From the NCBI GenBank assembly GCA_035578175.1, contig JAQMRL010000002.1, positions 100,170,748 to 100,234,747 of the forward strand: 64,000 nucleotides of DNA. Direction: 5' to 3'. Every line of letters starts with the position of its first letter. Position 1 is the first letter of the stretch. Shown piece after piece: positions 12,342-22,782 of the stretch. This DNA comes from Catonia carolina. Taxonomy: Eukaryota > Arthropoda > Insecta > Hemiptera > Achilidae. Below the pieces are notes generated by a model that was not told the origin of the DNA, made no database searches, and saw only the letters and a program-made list of their open reading frames with translations. The translations under genes were made by a program, and so were the position numbers.

Positions 12342-13311
12342 CACGGTTACTACACTAGACGGTAGCGGTCACGCGCAGCTGCTGTGAGATAGATGATATG
12401 AGTGATGACGTAGTCTGGTCCCCAACAACTTGGCAGGTGTGTAGTGACTGTAGGATTATTGCATTGTTTTTATAAACAATAGCTGTTAACAATAGCTGTA
12501 TGCAATAGCAATATGCAATAGCAATAACAATAGCAATATGAACAATAGCTGTTGTTTTCTAAACATAGCTGTTCAGGTATGTTTACAAGGGAAATCAATT
12601 TTAATTTTAATTATTGTTCGTTTGCGGCCTGAAGTTTTTCTCTAGTAACTTTTGGCTTCTTTTCCGCGCTTTCACGTTTTAAGAGATCTGTTTCCTCTGA
12701 CTGCGCAACACTCATATTTGGCGGTTCGTCATTAAAATGAAGCCTACCGTCTTCTACGGCTATCCCTTCATTTTGTGATTTGCCTGTGTTCTACTTGGAT
12801 GATGAGTTTAAAATATCATAAACTTCCTTACAAGTGTATCGTTTTTCTGCTCGATTTTACGTTCACTACAAGTCGGGTTTACCGGACGTAGAACGGCAAT
12901 ACCAATCGGCAAATTTAAATGTGAGACTGAATTAGTTTTTAAGAGACATTTTAATGGAAGATGTAGCAGCTCGGATTTTAAATCGCGTACATAGTCCGAT
13001 TCGTCGAAATGTACTAAACACACGCGACCACTATCAGAAAATGAATCAGCCCGCTAAGCATTTATCCACTTTAATCTAGTTTCACTGGCCTTTAGAAAAG
13101 GGTGAAACTAAATGCCCAATTTCTTTTGGAGTCTATCATGATTAGAACACCCAGAAATCGCACAACACACCATTATTAAAGATAGTAAACATCACAGACA
13201 GACACCGTACGCATCGTGCGTACGTCAGCATGCGTCGGCTGTCACTGGAGACCACATGACGTCACATGCGCATACTGTTGATGATCCGTACCGTCTAGTA
13301 AAGTAACCGTG
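12342..13311 (-). mobile_element. P-like DNA transposon with THAP remnant
   Basis: Inverted repeats of about 23 bp start cacggttact and end ...actagacggta, with two mismatches between the ends. They bound a 970-bp element. The flanks are gttttaag (12334-12341) and gttttaaa (13312-13319), an 8-bp target duplication with one mismatch. Eight-base duplications are typical of the P superfamily, whose transposases bind DNA through a THAP domain, and the interior holds a broken THAP gene on the minus strand. No catalytic region remains. A TTAA-inserting Kolobok-type element was considered but fits the ends less well. Confidence 0.72.
12611..13173 (-). pseudogene. Broken THAP-domain protein
   Basis: From ATG at 13173 the minus strand reads MVCCAISGCSNHDR, then KKLGI-stop-FHPFLKASETRLKW, a second stop, then RVCLVHFDESDY and a tail ending near LNLP. 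This gives the THAP C2CH zinc pattern: C-x4-C near the start, a conserved Trp, then C-x2-H. Two in-frame stops lie within the domain. A frameshift near the LVRK segment leads to a further stretch (VYDILNSSSK-stop, then SQNEGIAVEDGRLHFNDE...) that ends around 12611. It lies entirely inside the P-like element, so it is best read as the dead DNA-binding exon of that transposon. THAP identity is from the motif spacing and is quite secure. Confidence 0.78.
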
Positions 13312-13376
13312 GTTTTAAATAAATAGTAAATTTACTTATAAAATTATTCTGATAGTCTAATGTGTTTTCATTTCAG

Positions 13377-13881
13377 AAATTCGTGAAACAGAACGCAAAT
13401 CATGGTGGAATATAAAAACTATTATGAAGACTGTACTTGCAGAAATGAGGTTAAACCAGAAGGTTTTCATCTAAAATATTTAGAAGAAAGCTTATTATCT
13501 GCTAAGTTAAAAGTAGAAAAACTTCAACAATTACAAAACGATAATAAAATACATTTGGAAGAAATACGATTGAACCTTTTAAAAATAATCGATAAGGAAA
13601 GTACTTCTAATACAGAAAATCTATCTCCAGATAATGATATTACGGAAAATGAAACAAAAATTACTTTGATACTTTCATTTTCAATGGTTTCATTGAAGAA
13701 TGAACTTCAAGTATTTTTGAATCTAATTATTTTAATTTTTAAAATGATATTACTGCTTGTTTTTGTTAATTACGTCACAAAATTTGTTACATTTATTGGT
13801 GCTAAATGTATTAAGAGCTTTAGAACTTTAAGTTTTGTAGAACATGATGTGATGTTAGGTTATGACAATACATATTTTTGA
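13377..13881 (+). CDS. Candidate exon: coiled-coil, one-helix membrane protein, unrecognised
   Basis: An ATG at 13402 opens 159 residues to TGA at 13881. The preceding ttttcatttcag at 13365-13376 is a good splice acceptor, so the start codon would lie in an exon beginning at 13377, with a 25-nt leader closed upstream by an in-frame TGA. Residues about 25-64 (LKYLEESLLSAKLKVEKLQQ onward) are charged and heptad-like, suggesting a short coiled coil. An acidic Ser/Asn linker (65-85) follows, then a strongly hydrophobic segment at about 103-123 that could span a membrane. I do not recognise the family. The AT-rich codons match the neighbourhood, so a chance frame cannot be excluded. The P-like element ends only 65 bp upstream of the proposed acceptor and may have inserted in its intron. 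Confidence 0.4.
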
Positions 13882-13963
13882 ATGTCAACAATAATAATAA
13901 CAATAATAATAATTTACCAAAATTATTATTTATTTAGTAACCATCATTTATTTAAACCTCTGG

Positions 13964-14009
13964 ACCGGTCGAATCAATCGTCTCGTACCGGTCGACTCAA
14001 TCGTTTCGT
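13964..14009. repeat. Two tandem 23-bp units
   Basis: The unit accggtcga[a/c]tcaatcg... occurs at 13964-13986 and 13987-14009 with two mismatches. It is GC-richer than its surroundings and sits at the 5' edge of a decayed family-D SINE copy. Confidence 0.7.
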
Positions 14010-14205
14010 ATAAAAATTATACTTTAATTTAACAGTAACAACGGTTCGGCAAGTGATTTTTTGTGGTGGCCAGCTAGCAGTCTTACATGAAAAGCGTACG
14101 TCTAGGTGTCCCTACTCAAATTTAATTCAAAACGAAAAGCACTATTTAATAGAGAATTTTTTTTTGAAAGGACACTGTTCCCGATAGAAATAAATGACGG
14201 CAAAC
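13990..14205 (+). mobile_element. SINE family D, decayed copy
   Basis: This aligns with the repeat at 19720-19956: cggttcggcaagtga, tggccagctagcagtctta and the ctgttcccgata block all correspond, with many substitutions. No target duplication is recognised. It is older than the copies at 19720 and 52365. Confidence 0.6.
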
Positions 14206-14950
14206 GGCACTAACTGTTTAAAAAATCTTCTATACACAATATTTTACTTATTTTGAGACTGATTTTGCTGCTGTGACCACAAAATTTACAACTTTATAAG
14301 GTTAAAAATGTTGAATCAATATGGTATTATAGACATATTAGTAATTGCCACTAAACAAAAGACTGGAAAGAAAATATTACATAATGTGACAAATGGATAA
14401 ATGGATAATTGGGACAATGGAAGCTACTTTTGTATCAGATTTGACAGACGCTGTTTCTTGCTTTTCAAACTAGCGGCTACTAATTGGTTTTCTAGTAGAG
14501 CAGAGTGTCACTATGCTACTCTATTATAATTTATTTCTCTAGATTAATCTATATGACTATTATGCATTTTTTTATTAATCTGGAATACTCTTTGGGTCTG
14601 TTCTTTTATATTCTTTATTCTTATTCAAAGTCTAAGGTTCATAATATAAAAGTGGCCGCTTTTTGGTCAAAGAAGTAAATGTTATTAGTCAGGACAGGCT
14701 AATAGTATATTGTTATTGTAATTGTGTACAACTATAAGTAAGGAATTATTTATTTTATTGTAAATAGCCTTTCTTTTAAGTTACGTTTGTCTTAATTTTG
14801 TTTAAATATTTTTTATTCAATTTAGTAATTTTATTCAGTTAAGTAGTTCATTGTAATTTTCCAGTCGTTATGATTATCGTAACTAATTTTTTTAATTTGT
14901 ACATAACTAGTACATTATACAAATATAATGTAAAAATATTATAATTATAT
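14206..14950. other. Stretch without supported features
   Basis: AT-rich spacer between a decayed SINE and the Tigger-like MITE. I see nothing coding or repeated in it. Confidence 0.5.
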
Positions 14951-14951
14951 A

Positions 14952-15593
14952 CAGGGGGTCCTCAACTCACGAACATAATGCGTACCGGCCGAGTGTTCGC
15001 AAGTTGATTTGTTCGTAAGTCGGAATACACGTCAGTAGATTTCGTAGTGGACACTAGCGACCTGATTGCTTTTCATAACGTACAAAAACTAGCATACTTA
15101 GTGAAATAGTAATCAGCAACTAAATAAAGATAAAATCTGTTAAACCTTTTTATTCATTTGTAATATGTACTTACAGTAACTTAATACATACTGTATATAC
15201 TTTTAGCAACTGAATACAGTTAACACATAAATACATTGAATACTTTATACAGAAAGAAAAGACCATTAAAAATAAAAAAATAGCAAAAATATAAAATAAA
15301 AAGTAAACATTTCATAAAAATTTAAAACATATTGAAGATGGTTTTACAATATTTACAGCTTTGGCTTTGTTTGAAACAAGTTTTGAATGGATGTTTGAAC
15401 TGTACAAGTTTCTTTTCTTCCAAAATAATTTTGTAACACATGACAGCTCTAAACTCATTGACCGCTCTAAACATTGTTTGGAAACTTTGTTGTAATCACA
15501 TTCCAAATAATATCAAGTGATAAAAAAATAGTTTCTGGCGTTCGTATCTCCGGGTGTTCGTAAGTTGAATGTTCGTAAGTCAAGGACCCACTG
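14952..15593. mobile_element. Tigger/pogo-like MITE
   Basis: The ends are inverted repeats of about 24 bp. The 5' end starts caggg(g)ggtcct, and the complement of the 3' end starts cagtgggtcctt. Both continue into ctcacgaac / cttacgaac, followed by further gttcgtaagt motifs inside each end. TA flanks the element at 14950-14951 and 15594-15595. No transposase remnant is recognised in the 642-bp body, so it is non-autonomous. The terminal sequence resembles Tigger-type (pogo group) ends from memory. Confidence 0.75.
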
Positions 15594-15804
15594 TATGTAG
15601 TATATAAAATAGTCTGCAGTATATATTGTAACCTGTACATAACTAGTCTTTTTAATTTGTAAATGAATTTTTGGTGTAAATTTTAAAGTGGAAGTTTCGT
15701 TTTTCATAAACAACCAGATCCCGAAGTTTCGCATATAATGGTACTAAATAGTAGTTAAGTGCAATGTAACTGATTTCTTGAAAATAGTATGTTTCATAAT
15801 TTAT

Positions 15805-15809
<5 letters not shown>

Positions 15810-15846
<37 letters not shown>
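15810..15846. repeat. (TA)n microsatellite
   Basis: About 37 bases of uninterrupted alternating T and A. Confidence 0.95.
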
Positions 15847-15848
<2 letters not shown>

Positions 15849-15849
15849 A

Positions 15850-17203
15850 AACCATGTTGTCATGTCCGCCGCAGCAGCTGTCATATTGTCATTACAAAGC
15901 GACTAAAGTCTACTTACAGTTGCTAATACTGTCAAATATTTGGCTCAATTATACAAAAAGTTTCTATATTTTACGTAATTATATTCAACATTTTTGTCAC
16001 CGTGTATTAAATTGTTAGGCGGTAGTTTTGAAAAATATTTTTTAAAAGCAAGTAGAGTCTACCAGCGAATTTTCCCTGGATTATTACTTGCACGGTTCTT
16101 ATCGAGACTGTTTACTCAAACTCGTCTCATTTTTTAAAAATATGTTTTTTAATTGGCCTAATGTATTCCTAATTTTGGGGATACTTAATGATCCGATTAT
16201 CTTCTCTAGGGTGAATTAAAAAACCCAAAGTTTTCAAATTTAAGCTCAGCTGGTTCTTTAGGTAGTGATACTTAAGGAAGGTCGATATTTTAAGATAGAA
16301 GTACCAAAATTTTGCCACATTTTGATACTCTTACTGTATACTAAAAGAGTGTAAAAGAGTCAATACTTTATGAAGAGTTTTAAGGATAAAAGATAATTTA
16401 TAATTAAAATTGTTTCACTCTGATCGGTAAAGGAAGTTCTAGCTTTTGTTCTTTTTAAACTTTAATAAAGCGATCTTTTTGTACTTATTCCTGTTTTTCA
16501 CTTAAGAATTAAGTAAAAGGAGAATTCTCATCAACCATTACAGCCGTTAAGAATGACTTCTTTAAAAATAATAGTTTTGAGATGCGAACTCCAGCTCCTC
16601 AATTAATTCTGAAAATGTAATGTCGTTTTTACACTCAGCCAATTTCACGGAACACTTTCCTCGAACTGTTTTTCTCTTAATAGCGTTACTCTGCTTGCAT
16701 CGGCACGACAAAATTATCGTAGTGGTGCTTTACATTGATGGCGCGGCGGGTGGCAGAAAAAGGAATCAAGGAAGGGAGGAAGGCTCTACCACCATTTAAC
16801 GTTATACTAGTCAACATAAACTGTTTTTACTTTCTTTGAGTTCTAAAACGTACAGAGTCAAAACGTATGCGATCATGAAAAAATGTATACCCGGATAGCA
16901 CTGATCTTTCACGTTTCATAACACCATTTTTTAAAAGTGTGTGCATTGGCGTGCGTGCGTGTGTTATTCGTCAGAGTAAAAGCTCTACGACTCCCTATCG
17001 ACTAAAACTGTAAAAACGTTTTCTCAGCCAATCCTAGAGGAGTTTTTGGAATTTGTTTAAAACCTTAAATTAGGATACTTACTTCACTCTCAATGTAATA
17101 TTAATAACGTATTCTTGATTTATTCCTGTTGCAAACATTTATAAATTTTCTTAACGATATGATGAAAATATGATATACTAGTCACTACGTAATGTTTAAT
17201 ATT
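15850..17203. other. Intergenic stretch
   Basis: I see no gene. Positions 16846-16970 on the minus strand share atgaaacgtgaaa, a CG-alternating block and a gggtat motif with 23345-23475 and partly with 59145-59240. This suggests a dispersed, decayed repeat family of unknown type. The stretch ends at the TA target of the pogo element. Confidence 0.45.
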
Positions 17204-17214
17204 TAGGGAGAGCG

Positions 17215-17625
17215 GGGCAAGTTGATACGGGGGCATGTTGATACAATGTAATTTTTCACGTGTCTGCTGGCCGCAGCACCTCTGAATCTATACACACCTC
17301 TCCCTAGGTTCTATGCCATGTGTTCATGTAGTTTTAGTGCTGTGCTGTATGCAGAAAGGTCACATTCTTTACTTTTGTGTTTATGAATGTGGAAAGTAAT
17401 ATTTTTCATCGCCGTTTGACTGTCTCTAATAACAGCTATACTTGGATTCACAGTAAGTTCATTTGCTTATAGTATTTATAAACTTTCGTCTTTAAGATTA
17501 TCTATTCATTTAAACTATTGGAAGTTTTATTAATGTAAATTGTCGATCTAATCGCTATGGCGACACGAGGGGCAAGTTGATACAGAACAAAAGGGGCATG
17601 TTGATACAGTGTATCAACTTACCCC
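17215..17625 (+). repeat. Subterminal GGGCAWGTTGATAC repeats, 5' end
   Basis: Direct copies of gggca[a/t]gttgatac occur at 17215-17228 (inside the terminal repeat), 17231-17244, 17570-17583 and 17594-17607. An inverted copy (gtatcaacttacccc) is at 17611-17625. The last three lie in the predicted intron just upstream of the coding region. Matching inverted copies sit near the 3' end at about 20086-20098 and 20107-20121. Function as transposase binding sites is inferred from their placement. Confidence 0.8.
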
Positions 17626-17660
17626 ATGTTTGTAAAACATTACGTTTTATTTCATTTTAG
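17453..17660 (+). other. Predicted 5'UTR intron of the pogo transposase
   Basis: The donor gtaagt starts at 17453 (after ggattcaca) and the acceptor ttcattttag ends at 17660, eight bases before the transposase ATG at 17668. The intron would be 208 nt and would contain several of the subterminal motifs. It is inferred from splice consensus only. Confidence 0.5.
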
Positions 17661-17667
17661 GCTCGTC

Positions 17668-19476
17668 ATGGTCCGTACATACACAAGAAAAACAAACAGG
17701 GGAAATGCACCACAGGAAGCATTCGAAAATGCTGCTACAGAGGTTGCGAAAGGCGTGTCACTCAGAAATGCTGCTAAAATGTTTAAAGTAGATTTTAACA
17801 CACTGAGAAGATACATAAAGAAGCGCTCTGATTCCCGGACAGTAGGATATGTTAAGCCGAGGCTCGTTTTTACATTAGAGCAAGAAGAAAAGTTAACTTC
17901 TTATATTTTACATTGTTCCGATATTTATTATGGTTTATCGCCTAAAAATATTCGTGTCTTGGCTTACGAATATGCAATTGCAAATAATGTAACTTTTCCT
18001 GAAAACTGGAATGTCAGCAGTATGGCTTCTAAGGATTGGTTCACCGGTTTCATGCACCGTCATCCCACTTTGTCACTGAGAGAAGCTGAAGCAACTAGTT
18101 TAGCGCGAACATCAAGTTTCAATAAACATAGTGTAGGAATATTTTTCACTAATTTGAAATCCGTGGTAAGTCGTTTTGAAATAAAGTGTCACAATATTTG
18201 GAACGTCGACGAAACAGGCATAACCACAGTACATCGACCAAATAAAGTGGTTGCTTTAGGAGGAAAAAAACAAGTTGGCAGAGTAACATCTGCGGAAAGG
18301 GGAGAAACCGTTACAGTAGTTTTCGCAGGGAATGCTGTTGGAAACACTATTCCACCTCTCCTAATTTTTCCTAGGGTGTTCTTTAAAGACCATTTCACTG
18401 TAAATGGACCTCCAGGTTGTATTGGAGCAGCTCATCCATCAGGATGGGTAACAGCAGCTCTGTTTTTACAATACATGAAACATTTTGTCTTTCATGTTCG
18501 CTGTACGAAAGAGGATCCTTGTCTTCTGTTGCTAGACAATCATGTATCTCATTTGTCAATTTCGGTCATTGACTTTTGTAAAGAGAACGGTGTGGTATTA
18601 TTATCTTTTCCACCTCACACTACAAACCGACTGCAGCCTTTAGACAAATCTGTTTATGGGCCATTTAAAAAACTATTTTGTGCAGCTGCTGACAACTGGA
18701 TGACGATGAACCCAGGAAAGACAATGACGATTTACGATCTACCTGGATTAGTAAAGGATTCTCTTCCGAAGGCAGCCACACCATCAAATCTAACCGCAGG
18801 CTTCAGTTCAACAGGGATTTGGCCATTAAATGAAAATATATTTACCGACGAAGATTTTCTTTGTTCAGCCGTTACCGACAGAGAAAATTCAAAAGGGGGG
18901 AATAATGGAAATGATGTGTTATCAACACCAACAAAAGAGTGTTCGTTTGAAGAAGGACCTTCCACGTCGACAGGTAACGAGACCCCTACAAATGTTCGGT
19001 CCAGCTTGAAAGAGGCGCCTGCAGTTCCAGCAATTGTAACACCGGAAGAAATTCGTCCTTACCCGGAAGCGGCTCCAAGAAAACAAACAAACCGAGGGAA
19101 AAGGAAGATGAAATCAAGTATTTTAACCGACACACCGGTAAAGGAAGCAATTCGTGCGCAGGAAAATGAAAGACAAAGAAGACGTCATCAGAAAGAAGAG
19201 AAATCAAAGCGTAAACTAAACTTAGGCTCATCAGTTAAAACGGACACAAAGAAAATAAAAAAAACAAAACCGGCTAAAGACAGCAGTTCTGATGAGGATG
19301 AAGATTGTTTGTGTGTAATATGTTTACGTCCATTTAATAAATCAAAACCTGGATCCGAATGGGTTCAGTGTACAAAATGTAGGAAGTGGGCTCATTCTTC
19401 CTGTGTCAGTTATGACACAACATTTTATCTGTGTATTCATTGTAATTCAGACGATGAAATGTCAGAAAATGAATAG
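17668..19476 (+). CDS. Pogo-type transposase with C-terminal PHD finger
   Basis: This 602-residue protein should bind the element's ends and carry out cut-and-paste transposition in the nucleus. Residues 13-55 form a psq-type helix-turn-helix (VSLRNAAKMFKVDFNTLRRY). Residues 65-140 look like a CENP-B-type second DNA-binding region (WFTGFMHRHP). The DDE domain has D181 (NVDETG), D290 (LLLDNHVSH) and D326 (LQPLDKSVYGPFK), spaced DD35D. Residues 400-545 are low-complexity and basic (KRKMK, RRRHQKEEKSKRK), probably nuclear localisation. Residues 549-592 form a C4HC3 PHD-type finger: C549, C552, C568, C571, H576, C579, C589, C592. I choose the ATG at 17668 because the frame's earlier ATG (17626) lies upstream of a good splice acceptor. 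There is no stop or frameshift. Confidence 0.93.
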   Translation: MVRTYTRKTNRGNAPQEAFENAATEVAKGVSLRNAAKMFKVDFNTLRRYIKKRSDSRTVGYVKPRLVFTLEQEEKLTSYILHCSDIYYGLSPKNIRVLAYEYAIANNVTFPENWNVSSMASKDWFTGFMHRHPTLSLREAEATSLARTSSFNKHSVGIFFTNLKSVVSRFEIKCHNIWNVDETGITTVHRPNKVVALGGKKQVGRVTSAERGETVTVVFAGNAVGNTIPPLLIFPRVFFKDHFTVNGPPGCIGAAHPSGWVTAALFLQYMKHFVFHVRCTKEDPCLLLLDNHVSHLSISVIDFCKENGVVLLSFPPHTTNRLQPLDKSVYGPFKKLFCAAADNWMTMNPGKTMTIYDLPGLVKDSLPKAATPSNLTAGFSSTGIWPLNENIFTDEDFLCSAVTDRENSKGGNNGNDVLSTPTKECSFEEGPSTSTGNETPTNVRSSLKEAPAVPAIVTPEEIRPYPEAAPRKQTNRGKRKMKSSILTDTPVKEAIRAQENERQRRRHQKEEKSKRKLNLGSSVKTDTKKIKKTKPAKDSSSDEDEDCLCVICLRPFNKSKPGSEWVQCTKCRKWAHSSCVSYDTTFYLCIHCNSDDEMSENE

Positions 19477-19719
19477 GCCTAATTAAGATTTTTTTTATTA
19501 TCACACTTGTTTTTCTGATTAATTATTAGGCCTATTAAGAGTAATTTTGACTTAGTTTAATGAATTTAATTTTAGTTGTAGTTTTTATTCTACTTTATTA
19601 TTACTTTTCATATTTTTTATTTCTGTTTTTCAACTTTTTCCTGCGCACGAATTTCTTCCTTTGCAGGAATGTCTGTTAAAATACTTTATTTCAGCATTTT
19701 ATTTTAATTTACAATATTT

Positions 19720-19956
19720 GGCCTCCGAGCCAGCCCAGTCAGTCAGCTGGTAGAAAGTCGCTATTATTTGTTAAGTAACACCGGTTGGGCAAGCGACTTT
19801 GTATGGTGACCAGCTAACAGCCTTCCATGAACAAGCTCTACTGGGAGTCCCTGTTCAAACTCATGCCTAATTTACTTCTAAAATAGAGCGATCAAATTGG
19901 GTAGTTGTCAATAATGTACAGTTCCCGATAACAAATAAAAGCTAAAAAAAAAATGC
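19720..19956 (+). mobile_element. SINE family D nested in the pogo element
   Basis: This about 237-bp repeat starts with gcctccgagccagcccagtc and ends in an A-rich tail (gctaaaaaaaaaa). acaatattt is duplicated at 19711-19719 and 19957-19965. The same sequence recurs on the minus strand at 52365-52632 and in decayed form at 13990-14205 and 48862-48980. A B-box-like ctgttcaaactca near the middle suggests a Pol III origin. It landed in the non-coding 3' part of the transposon and left the coding region untouched. Confidence 0.8.
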
Positions 19957-20328
19957 ACAATATTTTATTCAGGCCTATCATTATTTTCAGCATTGTAAAT
20001 ATTAAAAACTTTCAAATATTTAAATTTTTGTATGTTGTTTGAAATTTCTTTGTTTTAATCTCCTTGTGCCAATAAATTTAATGATGTATCAACATGCCTC
20101 CTCTATGTATCAACTTGCCCCAAGCGGGGGTACATTGATACACTGTACATGTTTTACAAAAATTGGTTTTTGTGTCGGTAGGTTAATAATTAGCTTAGTA
20201 AATAATTATATATTAATTTATAATGGTTTAGGTTTACATATAGTCATAATCTTGACTTAATAAAAATATTCTAAAAAATATGAAAAATAAAAAACATAAA
20301 AGTGTATCAACTAGCCCCGCTCTCCCTA

Positions 20329-22272
20329 TGTGGTTTGAAAATTGGGTGTAATTTAATTTGTAATTTAATCTTAGTCATAATTATTACTATTTAGAATTAA
20401 CCAGAATTTAAAAGAACATGGAATAAACGTCAAAATAATTTTACGTCAATTATGAGGAAACTGTTTATTTTATTTTCTCTTCAAACTCTTCCGTTGAATG
20501 TCATGTAGGTGCAATACACATATTTTAATTAAATCATTTTCATGTTTGCCAAATTTTCTATGAAATTGTATATTTGAGAAAGTTCTGAAGAATTATGATT
20601 TAACTTCGAATGTGCAATGAGTTGATTAACACAGAAATTCTTAGGGTAATACTTACACATCTAATATTTTAATAACTGTATTTTAAAATTACAACTACAA
20701 CAGAGCACGATATAAACTTTAAAAACTTAATGTTACAGTTTTGTATATATTTGTTTTTGGTCCAACGCTTTAAAATGGCATCTTTCACACTATTTAAGAT
20801 TAACTCACTAAAACTATGATTTTTTTGTATAACAGGAAAATAAACTGCTTTGAGAAGATTAATATCTTGATGTTTACAAAATTTAACAGAAAATATTTTG
20901 AATGGAAATACTTTTATTTAAAAGCGTTATGATTAAGAGGTATTCCAGGAAAGAAGGACTAAGAAAGAAAACCTGAAAATGAAGTGAGCAAAATAATTTA
21001 AAGAACAACATGAACTGAAAATAAAGTAATGGAAAGAATGAAAACAGCATGGAAGAAAAATTTTAAGGAAGTTCAAGTGGCCAAAGTTAGAATAAAACAG
21101 CGTAAAAATCTGTTTTATCATTTAGAGTAATTAGATCTTTACTCTAAATGACAAAACATATTTTAATAAATAACCAAACAAGGTCATAAATATTACTTTA
21201 TAAAAATTTCGTTTGGCAATACAATTTCTTTTAAGACTCAAAAATTAAAAAGAGGATAATATTTTTAGTATAAAAGAGTTAAGTTTTTCTCGATATACAA
21301 TGTGAAGATAAAAGCATATTGTTCTGTAAAGTGAAACAAACTGATTGAAGAAATACAATTCAAAGGATTGAGGAAATGATCTTTATTCGATTTGTTCTTT
21401 TTTGTTTTTTTGAGTAAAGGAAATTCTTTTTGAAACAGAAATACAAATCTTAAAAACTCTAAACTTCAGTTCATGTCGTGTACCAGGTTTTAAGCTAAAA
21501 CCGAATTATTTTTTATTTTCCCATAACAGGCCTATTGTACAGATCAAGAAAATACTATGATGAGGAAAATTTTCTACACCCGGAGTTAAATTATTATTCT
21601 TCTGAGATGACTACCTGTATCATTTCTTATATTATCCGTAACATTTAGTTTAGGATATTCTGAGCTGGAACATGATAATCATGTTTAGGTGAAAAAATAA
21701 CATCACACTGATTTTTTAATTTAGCTAATAGCTCCAAAATTAAAGGTGCTACGGTTCAAAAATACGATTCAGCTTTATGAAAATTGCTCTAACAATTTTC
21801 ATTAAAATTTTCAAAGCCACAAAATATTTACATAAACTACACAAAAATAAGATGTCTGTGATTTGGATTTGACACCACCTAAAATTAGATATAATGACTT
21901 AGGTTACTGCAAACCACCATGTGGTAATCAAGTAAAAAATTGTGCAACATTGAAAAAAGGTGGTGGAAAGTTATGTTGTATTATTAAATTTACTTCAGAA
22001 ATCGATCCTTGTGCAAAACCTAAATGTTCATAAATTGATTGTCAAGTGTTTTTACAAGATTTATAACAAGGAATGTGTTTTATTACAAAACGTTCATAAA
22101 ATAACCACTATTAAAACTGAGCTCATTCTCTTTATCTTAAGAGTGTCAAATTCATCAATGGAGATTAGCTTCAAGTGTGGTAAATTGGTCTTTATTGTGA
22201 ACCACTCTCAAAGAGTTTGCATTCTCGTTTATCCAGTCTGTAATATTCTTCAACCATAAACATTTCCTTTGC
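20329..22272. other. Intergenic stretch without supported features
   Basis: I see no domain-bearing frame or repeat boundary. An open frame at 21960-22259 (about 99 codons) has no recognisable motif and composition typical of the surrounding AT-rich DNA. Confidence 0.5.
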
Positions 22273-22433
22273 GGTTAATTAAACCCTAAGTATTAAAGTA
22301 CATCGGTAACCATTGTCTAAACAAATCCGTATAAAAGTAACTATCTTTAATAGAATTTAAAGCAGGGAACTTCTCCTAAAATCAGCTGCCAAGCAGCTGT
22401 CTCGCGGCGACGATTTTACCACTACAGGTCTAA
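22273..22433 (-). mobile_element. tRNA-derived SINE family E, decayed copy
   Basis: Same orientation and layout as the copy at 22603-22782. On the minus strand it keeps agtggtaaaatcgtcg, cagctgattt and gtttagacaatggttaccg. The Pol III boxes are eroded. The two copies lie about 170 bp apart as a near-tandem pair. Confidence 0.65.
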
Positions 22434-22602
22434 AAGTACTGAGCGTTAGTTTGTTTTTAAACCCTAATATGTGATAGTTACAATCTGTTCAATTTAAAAA
22501 AATAAGCAACCCGATGATCCAATGAGATGAGGGTGATATGTACGACGACGAGTAAATGATGTAGTCTTGTATAGACTCAGACCGACCACTGTGAGAAAGT
22601 AT

Positions 22603-22782
22603 GGTTAATTGAACCCAAATCATCTAAGTACACCGGTAACCACTGTCTAGTATTCAAACCAGTAAGAAGTAAATACCTTTAGAAGGATTTGAACCACGAA
22701 CCCTTTTGTCTCAGAAAATCAGCTGTTAACTAAACATCTGACTCACGTCGACGACTTAACCACTAGACCAACCCGGTGGGTA
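22603..22782 (-). mobile_element. tRNA-derived SINE family E
   Basis: Read on the minus strand, the head is ccaccgggttggtctagtgg followed by ttaagtcgtcgacg. The A box is tggtctagtggtta, and the B box ggttcaaatcc comes about 70 bases later, further apart than in a mature tRNA. The body then reads through ctagacagtggttaccggtg to ggttcaattaacc. This is a clear tRNA-derived promoter, but there is no acceptor-stem pairing, so it is a SINE and not a tRNA gene. Confidence 0.78.

Larger units (their letters stand above)
17206..20326 (+). mobile_element. Complete pogo-type DNA transposon
   Basis: Both ends carry a 23-bp inverted repeat beginning gggagagcggggc and ending gttgatac, with a single mismatch. 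TA is duplicated at 17204-17205 and 20327-20328, as for Tc1/mariner/pogo insertion. The 3121-bp element encodes one intact transposase (17668-19476) preceded by a predicted 5'UTR intron. Copies of the motif gggca[a/t]gttgatac recur inside both ends, a likely array of transposase binding sites. A SINE (19720-19956) is inserted between the stop codon and the 3' end. Without it the element would be about 2.9 kb. Intact ends, target site and reading frame make this a recent, possibly still competent copy. Confidence 0.93.
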
